Of a stretch of DNA of 64,000 nucleotides, positions 58,332-64,000 are shown in pieces. Below the pieces are notes generated by a model, which worked only from the letters and a program-made list of their open reading frames with translations, made no database searches and was not told where the DNA came from. Both the position numbers and the translations under genes were made by a program. The DNA comes from Symbiodinium natans (lineage: Eukaryota > Sar > Dinophyceae > Suessiales > Symbiodiniaceae). The first letter of the stretch is position 1, and each line of letters begins with the position of its first letter. Location: assembly GCA_905221605.1 (NCBI GenBank), contig CAJNDS010002310.1, positions 5,001 through 69,000 on the forward strand. Direction: 5' to 3'.

Positions 58332-59608
58332 CTCCGCGAACTTCGATTATTCGGGAGGGGGGGAGGAACACCTCTACTTCAATTTTAACTCAATTTTGCC
58401 CCAAAAACCGGACAGCTCACCTGTCTCAAAATGTGAGAGAAAAAAGTGCAGAGGCGTGCGTGCAAGCATGCATGAGCGTGGGCCGTCACGCAGGCACATG
58501 CATGCGCCAGCTGAGACCGGATATGCCATGCGATGTCACATGCCAATATGTGCGGTATCGGCACGAGTGATGACCAACAGTGGCCAGCTGGCGTGCTAGA
58601 TGTCCACTCACTACAAAGAATGCGAGAAACTGGGAAACCTCCCCCTCATACCTTCCCTGGGACCCCCCTGCAACCCCTTTCTGACACCTCTGGGCACCTC
58701 GAAGAAAACTGTCTCGTCGCCACATACTGCACCCTGCTCCAGGCCACCGGCTGCCGAGGCGGCGCGCGCATGCGTTGACGAACATTCATCTGCAGGCGCC
58801 CTCTTTATGCTGCAAGCTGTGAGATGTGGATTCGAAGATGGATGTTTAGCAACTTTGCAGAACGCCGCTTGTGCCTTTCATCTGTTTGCTTTTGGTCGTC
58901 TAGATGAACATATGTTCTTGAAAGGGTTCCCCTTCCCCATCCCGCACTAAGATTTACATGTCTTATTCTTCAACTCGATCCACAATACGATGCGAAGAAA
59001 GATTACCTAGAGGCGGATCTGTCAACCTCCGCAAAAACAATTCTGGCCCATCCCCTCCCCCCACCCCCCCAGAGCCCGCCCCTGGAACTTGAGCCCTTGG
59101 GCCCCTCTCAGCTTCTTCTCAACTCCTTCTCGTTCTTTTGTTCTGTGGCCCCCAGCTGCACTAAGCGACAAACGCTCTGGCTTTCCTTCTTTTGGGATGC
59201 GCACGCTACAACTTGCGTTGGGCCGGCCTCGTTTACAATTGTTCTTCCTGCTTCCTTGTGCAGCCTGTAACTTAACCTGGCAAATAGTCAAAAAGTTGTG
59301 CCTGTATTCAGTCGCTCATGTGATATTCAGGCTCGCTGCGCACTGTCCTCTTTGCTTTGCATCTAGAAGCCGAAGTCGTTGGCAATATGCAGAGATTCAT
59401 GTCATCGATGGCATGCCTATGTACAGTGATGAACCACCCAGCTTGTAAATCCCGCTACATATGGGCCCGAGGACTAAGGGGCCCCTTTTCCTTGTGTGAT
59501 AGCCATAGGCTGCAGCACGGAGCACTGAGCTCCCTGGAAAACCGGTGCGCTGTGCACCCCGTGAGCCCAGAGTCATCACAATCACGCTACCCTCGCTTTA
59601 CCCGCTGC
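58332..59608. other. Spacer before the right-hand retroelement
   Basis: A 20-bp sequence at about 58750-58769 (ctgccgaggcggcgcgcgca) recurs at about 35189-35208. The element's 5' LTR probably lies in this stretch, because primer-binding-like sequence follows directly at 59611, but its start is not defined. I see no other gene. Confidence 0.4.
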
Positions 59609-59610
59609 AT

Positions 59611-59622
59611 TGGTAGCGGAGC
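59611..59622 (+). promoter_or_regulatory. Primer-binding-site-like sequence
   Basis: TGGTAGCGGAGC, two bases after a CA that could end the LTR and 214 bp before the gag ATG. Identical to the 12-mer ahead of gag in the degenerate element. It resembles the complement of an initiator-Met-tRNA 3' end. Confidence 0.7.
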
Positions 59623-59773
59623 AGTTCAGGTTCGGGGACGACTTGGTTCCTGGCTGGGCTGCCCGACATTTTTTCCTCAGAACACTGCTGGCCCAACCGC
59701 TGACGACTACCAGACTTCCCGGCCTTCAGTGACCTGTTCAAGGAGCAGGGATTCTTTTCTTTCTTCGACTTCT

Positions 59774-59830
59774 ACGACACCGAGCACCACGACGAGGTTT
59801 CCTCCACGACACCGAGCACCACGACGAGGT
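59774..59830 (+). repeat. 25-bp direct repeat just before the gag ATG
   Basis: The segment 59774-59798 recurs exactly at 59806-59830, 32 bp apart start to start. The second copy ends six bases before the ATG. The upstream in-frame stop is at 59701-59703, so the frame is open through the repeat and a start upstream of 59836 by a non-ATG codon cannot be excluded. Confidence 0.8.
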
Positions 59831-59835
59831 CTACA

Positions 59836-62800
59836 ATGGCGGATTCTCGAGAAATGAAGTCCGGCATCCCTTCCTGGGATGGCAGTGCAAGGACCTGGAG
59901 GCGATACACGCGGGAGGTCGCCTGGTATGTTCAAGGAACTGCTGTTCACAAGCGCAGATATTGCGCAAGCCAGTTGCTTGGGAGATTGACGGGGCCGGCA
60001 CGGTTGTTGGCTATGTCATGGTCAAGAATGCTGGTGGATCGCCACGATGGGACGAAGATCCTCCTGAGGAAGCTGGCGGCAAGCCCCCTCGTGCGAAAGA
60101 GCTTGCCAAATGCTGCGGCGATTTGTCAGCAGTACTTCGCCTTCAGAAGAAGCCACCAGGAAAGCATCGGCAACTTCCTGGTGAGGGAGACGTTGGTCCA
60201 CGAGGAGTTCTGCGAGGCCACCATCAGGCTCTACGAGGAGAAGCAGGGGGTATCACAAGAAGATCGTGATTTCGGACTTCCTGCTGATGAGTGGGGAGGA
60301 TGCTGGTGGTCTGAAGACTGGCTACCTGCTGAGCCCATGGGAGTTGCGGCCGCTGCAACGGCTGATGGCATCGATGATGGGAAACTACGTGAGGCCCAAC
60401 AAGCTGAGCAAATGGCAGAGTCCCTTGCATTGGAGGCTCAGCGGACCTGGACGGAAGCGCAGAAGGCAACGGCTGCGCTGAAGAAGGACCGTGGATTCGG
60501 TGCCACCTTGGCAGCCACACAGGGGCCTATGAGGTGCTTCAATTGTGGAGGCCCTCACATGGCAAAGGATTGCCCCGATCGACGACATCCGTACTTTGGC
60601 AAGAGCAAGGGCAAGGGCAAGTCCAAGCAGGGCTACATGACGGATATGGATGCGTACTACGTGAAGGGCAAGACCAAACAAGCGAAGGGAAAGAACAAAA
60701 AGGGCTTCTACATGGACGCGGATGCCATCTGGAAGGGCAAGGGCAAGGGTCATGACTGGATGCCTCGAACGGTGAATGCCTACAGCAGCGACATGTACAT
60801 CGGCGGCTTGGAGCTCACCCCGACGATGGAGGCAGCCGCCGCGACCTCGACAGCTACCAGACCTGAGCTGGGCATGGTCGATTGCGGCGCTACAGCGTCA
60901 GCCGCACCCGAGGCAGTGGTCAAAGGGCTCATTGCTTCAATCCTAGAGAAGGACCACGGAGCTCGTGTGGACATCGATCAGAGTGCTCGGCCATACTTTC
61001 GTTTTGGTGATGGTCGTTGGGGTCGGGCGCTTTATCGAGTTCAGCTGACTAGCTCGGTTTCGGGATCCACTAGGAGTTTCGCCCTCTACGCCCTCCCGAA
61101 TCCCAAGGAGTACTTCCAAGCAGGGTTTGACAAGGCTTCCTTAGTGCCCATATTGATTGGTATGGACTTTTTGGGGAAAATCGGCAACGGGATGATCATA
61201 GACTTCACCACGGGTCTGTCAACGAGCACGAAGGATGATAACCCCAAGGTCTTTCAGCTTTCACAGAATCACAAGGGGCACTTCATGCTGGACATTAGTG
61301 AGTACCTAACCCTTGGTCATCAGAATCATGAAGGACACGCTCACGTTGTCGTTTCAGCAGACGCACATCATGTTGTCAAACCCGAAGCGCATGTGCTGGA
61401 GTTCCATGTAGTTCAGTTTGATCTGACCGCTGCTGACGCAGAACATGAGCTGCATCAATCACGACTCCAGTTGCTTGAGATGTACCAGCGTTCCCGACAG
61501 TTGCAAGGTCTGCCCCTCTCAGCCCATTTCAGATCGATGCTCGCGACTGCACAGTCGCTTGAAGCCCCGACAACATCCTCTACTCGCTTTTCGAACCATG
61601 TCGACGACCAATGTGAACGTCGACACCGAGGCGGCCGAGATCCTGGCGGCAGCGGCGAAGGCCAAGGCCAAAGCAGGGAAGCAACGACCACGATCGCTGG
61701 ATCCGACACGCTGCATGAAGATGGACAAGAGGGATCCCAGGGCACATCCCAAGTGCTGGCCGTGCTACGGCAACCACCAGCCCAACACGGCCCAGTCGAA
61801 TGCCCACGGCCAGTGGGTGCAGTGCCAAGTCTGCGATCTGCGTCTGCTGTACACGCCACGGAAGGGATCACCGTCAAATTCGACGCAAGTGCACAATGCT
61901 GCGATGGTCAAGAAGATGCTGGAGCAGCTCAAGGCGGTGCTGAATGGAGCACGGCCAACGGCCAAGGTGTGCCACCACATGATGGCGAAGATCTACGCGG
62001 AGGAGGTCCTGGAGAAGTCGATCAAGGAACTGCTCGCATCATCGACAACGACACCGCAACGAACGAGCTTTCCGTCGACGACGTCTGGGAACGACACGAC
62101 CCCATCACCAAACCACATCGCTGCGGACGACCAGGACGAGGAACTGATCGTGGACTACGAGGCCGAGGGGTACCTGGTGCCGTGAGGGACATGAACAAGT
62201 GCAAGCCGCTCACAACCAAGCTGGCACATCGAGTGATGGCAATGGCAACACTCATGGCTACGGCGGCATCGACGTCGCTTGTCAACCTGCAGTTGGATGG
62301 ACGAGACGGAGTGTGGGAGATTGCGTGCTCTCTACACAGCTGGTTGTCAGAGTCGGCAGACAACCATGGGTTAGCACCCAGACGCATCAACTACCAGGCT
62401 GGATACGATCTGTACAAGGAGACAACGTGGGATCAACTGCGAGATCTCCGACAACAAAAGAAGCCCCGAAGGCTGTGGTTCTCACTTCCATGTACGAAGT
62501 GGTGTCCCTGGACGGCAATCAACTATCGGGAGCCCGAGGGGAAGGAGGTTCTGGAAGCGCAGCGACGGAAGGAGAGGAAGATGCTGCGACACGCGGTCAA
62601 GTTCATCATGGAGACACTCCTGGATGATCCCGACGTTGACATCTACTGGGAGTGGCCTACGCGGTGCTTGGGCTGGTCACAACAGGTGATGCTGGACCTG
62701 AGCAAGTGGTTGGATCAGAATGACTTTCCATGGTTGGCTTGTCGGGTGGATGGCTGTGCCTATGGACTCCGAAGCAGCCATGGAGAAGCCTTTGTCCACA

Positions 62801-64000
62801 AACGGTGGACGATCATGACCACTAGTGAACGCTTCCACCACGAGTACAGGTCCAAACTGTGCCCAGGAAATCACCTCCACTGCAACATCGCCGGGAACGA
62901 GACATCCAGAACAGCCTTCTACCCGTGGCGCACGGTTGAAGCGTTTGTGAGAACTTGGAAGAAGCAAGTGGTTCCTGATCGACATCATGCTCTACTATCA
63001 CTTCGGGATGATCTACCAGCGATACCAGATCTACAGGAGCCCTTCGATGAACTAACGGAGGCCGAGGTGGATCTGGTGGATGAGTCCGTGATGACAACCA
63101 CGATGATGGAGGATCACCACTACATGGTCGAAGCAGATCGACTACAGCTGGAGCATCAAGCCCGAGAGGCCTGTGTACGAGGTCATCTGGAGTTTGCTGA
63201 TTGTGAGGACATTGTCCGACATCTCTTCGAGCACAACAAGCAAGGTGGTGAGTCTCATCACCGTGGAACCACTCCTGGGAAAAACAGCTTTGCGCTTGGG
63301 GGTTACTCTCATGGTGCCTTCAAGGGGGTCCTCAACTACACACGGCAGTACCCGGAGTTTGTCAAGTATGTCAACAAGTTCCTCCGACGACACCTACCAC
63401 CTGATGCTGTGTGGTCCAGCGTGGCGATAAACTTCAACGTCAAGACGTCTGTACATTGCGATCACAACAATCTTCCTGAGGTGCCCAGCTACTTGATTGG
63501 GCTTGGATCCTACGTTGATGGAGGCCTTTGGTGTCAGGGTGAACCACCAGAAGGGAAAAAGGCTGCACACCGGAGGCTACCGAATGGACGCATGGTCCGT
63601 GGCTACTTGCAACCAACGCACCACCAGGTTGTGAAGTTTGACTCCAAACCCGGTCATGCCACCCAATCGTGGAAAGGAAGTCGGATTGTGATCGCGACCT
63701 ATGTGACGAGATTGGCGTCGCAGCTGTCTGCGACGGACAAGGAGTTTCTGGTTGAGGTGGGCTTCCCAAAGAAGGCGTTTGACTTTCCCAATTACCAGTT
63801 TGCCGTGGAACAAGGCCAACCCGCTTCGTCCTCGACAACGACTACGACCACAACGAATGAAACTGTCTTGCCATCTGGTGTAGACCAGAAGGAGTACGAA
63901 GCCTGGAAAGCCAAGGTTGCGAAGTTCCACCGAGCTGCCGGACATCCCACAAATCGAAATCTTGCTCGCATTGTGGAAGATGGTGGACATGCTGAATGGA
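59836..64000 (+). CDS. Gag-protease-dioxygenase-like polyprotein, open at the right edge
   Basis: At least 1,388 codons from ATG 59836 with no stop to the window end. Domain order by residue: gag 1-230 (IPSWDGSARTWRRYTREVAW), CCHC knuckle 234-246, basic KGKGK-rich linker about 255-310, retropepsin about 345-450 (MVDCGATAS; ILIGMDFLGK), variable region about 450-590, segment 589-782 overlapped by a second ORF in the +1 frame, Cys/Trp-rich domain about 800-1040, 2OG-Fe(II)-like domain about 1155-1290, and pre-integrase motif about 1365-1375 (HRAAGHPTNRN). Gag, protease and pre-integrase resemble dinoflagellate copia elements. The ATG is the first in frame after a stop at 59701. In 61598-62185 the nested frame looks more protein-like than this one, so the true polyprotein may use that frame there. 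Confidence 0.85.
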   Translation, partial: MADSREMKSGIPSWDGSARTWRRYTREVAWYVQGTAVHKRRYCASQLLGRLTGPARLLAMSWSRMLVDRHDGTKILLRKLAASPLVRKSLPNAAAICQQYFAFRRSHQESIGNFLVRETLVHEEFCEATIRLYEEKQGVSQEDRDFGLPADEWGGCWWSEDWLPAEPMGVAAAATADGIDDGKLREAQQAEQMAESLALEAQRTWTEAQKATAALKKDRGFGATLAATQGPMRCFNCGGPHMAKDCPDRRHPYFGKSKGKGKSKQGYMTDMDAYYVKGKTKQAKGKNKKGFYMDADAIWKGKGKGHDWMPRTVNAYSSDMYIGGLELTPTMEAAAATSTATRPELGMVDCGATASAAPEAVVKGLIASILEKDHGARVDIDQSARPYFRFGDGRWGRALYRVQLTSSVSGSTRSFALYALPNPKEYFQAGFDKASLVPILIGMDFLGKIGNGMIIDFTTGLSTSTKDDNPKVFQLSQNHKGHFMLDISEYLTLGHQNHEGHAHVVVSADAHHVVKPEAHVLEFHVVQFDLTAADAEHELHQSRLQLLEMYQRSRQLQGLPLSAHFRSMLATAQSLEAPTTSSTRFSNHVDDQCERRHRGGRDPGGSGEGQGQSREATTTIAGSDTLHEDGQEGSQGTSQVLAVLRQPPAQHGPVECPRPVGAVPSLRSASAVHATEGITVKFDASAQCCDGQEDAGAAQGGAEWSTANGQGVPPHDGEDLRGGGPGEVDQGTARIIDNDTATNELSVDDVWERHDPITKPHRCGRPGRGTDRGLRGRGVPGAVRDMNKCKPLTTKLAHRVMAMATLMATAASTSLVNLQLDGRDGVWEIACSLHSWLSESADNHGLAPRRINYQAGYDLYKETTWDQLRDLRQQKKPRRLWFSLPCTKWCPWTAINYREPEGKEVLEAQRRKERKMLRHAVKFIMETLLDDPDVDIYWEWPTRCLGWSQQVMLDLSKWLDQNDFPWLACRVDGCAYGLRSSHGEAFVHKRWTIMTTSERFHHEYRSKLCPGNHLHCNIAGNETSRTAFYPWRTVEAFVRTWKKQVVPDRHHALLSLRDDLPAIPDLQEPFDELTEAEVDLVDESVMTTTMMEDHHYMVEADRLQLEHQAREACVRGHLEFADCEDIVRHLFEHNKQGGESHHRGTTPGKNSFALGGYSHGAFKGVLNYTRQYPEFVKYVNKFLRRHLPPDAVWSSVAINFNVKTSVHCDHNNLPEVPSYLIGLGSYVDGGLWCQGEPPEGKKAAHRRLPNGRMVRGYLQPTHHQVVKFDSKPGHATQSWKGSRIVIATYVTRLASQLSATDKEFLVEVGFPKKAFDFPNYQFAVEQGQPASSSTTTTTTTNETVLPSGVDQKEYEAWKAKVAKFHRAAGHPTNRNLARIVEDGGHAEW
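60535..60573 (+). CDS. CCHC zinc knuckle (short spacing) within the polyprotein
   Basis: CFNCGGPHMAKDC at residues 234-246 gives C-x2-C-x3-H-x4-C, one residue shorter than the usual C-x2-C-x4-H-x4-C. RNA/DNA-binding nucleocapsid role inferred from the family. The Lys/Gly-rich tract that follows would add nucleic-acid affinity. Confidence 0.8.
60868..61182 (+). CDS. Retropepsin-like aspartic protease within the polyprotein
   Basis: The catalytic motif reads VDCGATAS (Asp at codon 60880-60882) with Cys where retropepsins have Thr or Ser. About 90 residues on, ILIGMDFLGK matches the hydrophobic-Gly strand near the retropepsin C-terminus, and YFRFGDGRWG lies between. Polyprotein processing is inferred from the family. 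Whether D-C-G is active is unknown. Confidence 0.7.
61598..62185 (+). CDS. Nested ORF with zinc-ribbon-like cysteines
   Basis: A 195-residue frame (ATG 61598, TGA 62183-62185) in +1 relation to the polyprotein frame. It has an Ala/Lys-rich start, then CWPC (residues 53-56), HGQWVQCQVC (70-79) and RLLYTPRKGSP, giving a C-x2-C...C-x2-C arrangement like a zinc ribbon. Its composition is more protein-like than the overlapping main frame, which is Gly/Gln-rich there. In related elements I recall this segment as part of the polyprotein. That would mean this copy carries two compensating frameshifts, uses recoding, or expresses a separate protein. The frame is also open upstream to 61445. Confidence 0.65.
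   Translation: MSTTNVNVDTEAAEILAAAAKAKAKAGKQRPRSLDPTRCMKMDKRDPRAHPKCWPCYGNHQPNTAQSNAHGQWVQCQVCDLRLLYTPRKGSPSNSTQVHNAAMVKKMLEQLKAVLNGARPTAKVCHHMMAKIYAEEVLEKSIKELLASSTTTPQRTSFPSTTSGNDTTPSPNHIAADDQDEELIVDYEAEGYLVP
62220..62965 (+). CDS. Cys/Trp-rich domain of unknown function within the polyprotein
   Basis: Residues about 800-1040 contain LWFSLPCTKWCPWTAINYRE, DIYWEWPTRCLGW, CRVDGCAYGLRS, WTIMTTSERF, CPGNHLHCNIAG and TAFYPWRTVE. The spacing of Pro-Cys, Trp and Cys/His residues looks like a folded, possibly metal-binding enzyme domain. A Pro-Cys in a loop after a hydrophobic strand is loosely reminiscent of cytosine methyltransferases, but the other methyltransferase motifs are not seen and I do not make that call. 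It matches a region I associate with dinoflagellate copia polyproteins. Confidence 0.5.
63301..63720 (+). CDS. 2-oxoglutarate/Fe(II) dioxygenase-like domain within the polyprotein
   Basis: Residues about 1156-1290. H1207-C-D1209 gives the metal-binding HxD, H1274 (KPGHATQSW) the distal His 65 residues later, and R1283 (WKGSRIVIATY) the 2-oxoglutarate-binding basic residue nine positions on. Between them, YLIGLGSYVDGGLW resembles the G-x-F/Y-x-GG-x-L strand of TET/JBP-type oxygenases. That family hydroxylates the methyl group of thymine or 5-methylcytosine in DNA. Substrate and activity here are inference from pattern alone. Other 2OG oxygenases remain possible. Confidence 0.6.
63895..63999 (+). 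CDS. Gag-pre-integrase motif at the window edge
   Basis: EYEAWKAKVAKFHRAAGHPT with a following NRNLARIVEDGG resembles the H-x4-H-P...L segment that precedes the integrase zinc-binding domain in copia elements. The frame remains open at base 64000, so integrase should follow outside the window. Confidence 0.65.

Larger units (their letters stand above)
59609..64000 (+). mobile_element. Ty1/copia-like retroelement with extra enzymatic-looking domains (3' end outside window)
   Basis: Order: CA dinucleotide of a presumed LTR end (59608-59609), primer-binding-like 12-mer (59611-59622), then from 59836 an uninterrupted frame to the window edge. It encodes gag, CCHC knuckle, Lys/Gly-rich linker, retropepsin, a region overlapped by a second ORF, a Cys/Trp-rich domain, a 2OG-Fe(II)-dioxygenase-like domain, and the start of a gag-pre-integrase segment. 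Integrase and reverse transcriptase are expected beyond 64000. The stop-free frame suggests a young copy. It is the only recognised unit on the plus strand. Confidence 0.85.

Noticed and set aside
62461-62520. Cytosine-5 methyltransferase active-site motif (Pro-Cys) in the retroelement
   Set aside because: Only a Pro-Cys is present; the SAM-binding FxGxG, ENV and QRR-type motifs were not seen, so the domain is left unnamed.
1-64000. tRNA, rRNA or snRNA genes
   Set aside because: None could be recognised by eye; a covariance-model search would be needed to exclude them.

Overview
The window is eukaryotic nuclear DNA and most likely comes from a dinoflagellate, close to the Symbiodiniaceae type. 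Four lines of evidence agree. (1) Genes are cut into many tiny exons. Donors are mostly GC, with GT and some apparent GA, and all 33 acceptors mapped in the two best genes read AG followed by G. (2) TTTAGGG-family telomere-like repeats are scattered through the window. (3) The two Ty1/copia-like retroelements have gag, zinc-knuckle and protease segments that resemble dinoflagellate copia elements as I recall them. (4) Every recognised host gene lies on the minus strand, like a unidirectional gene tract.

Layout. 1-4.1 kb: direct repeats, telomere-like arrays in both orientations and a roughly 2 kb GT-rich 9-bp satellite. 5.28-9.65 kb (minus): the 5' part of DNA topoisomerase II in 23 exons, ending inside the TOPRIM domain. 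11.7-15.5 kb (minus): an RsuA/RluB-type RNA pseudouridine synthase with an S4 domain, at least 10 exons. 17.9-21.1 kb (minus): a frame-broken copia element. 21-27.8 kb: gene-poor DNA with degenerate telomere-like sequence. 28-42.5 kb: isolated exon-like patches (one methyltransferase-like) between simple repeats and homopolymer tracts. 43.6-51.3 kb (minus): exons of a protein with at least three NBR1-like four-tryptophan Ig domains, with two tandem-repeat blocks in its introns. 54.7-58.3 kb (minus): exons of an acidic segment and a coiled-coil protein. 59.6 kb to the right edge (plus): a copia-like element with one stop-free frame of at least 1,388 codons that runs off the window.

The most notable object is the right-hand retroelement. 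Its frame encodes gag, a zinc knuckle and a retropepsin, then two domains that are not standard retroelement parts: a Cys/Trp-rich domain and a domain with the HxD...H...R signature of 2-oxoglutarate/Fe(II) dioxygenases (TET/JBP-like by pattern). A gag-pre-integrase motif follows. A zinc-ribbon-like ORF is nested in another frame within the same region. Both retroelements carry the same 12-nt primer-binding-site-like sequence ahead of gag.

All identifications were made by eye from translated sequence; no searches were run. Host-gene exon borders are inferred from reading-frame continuity and family resemblance.
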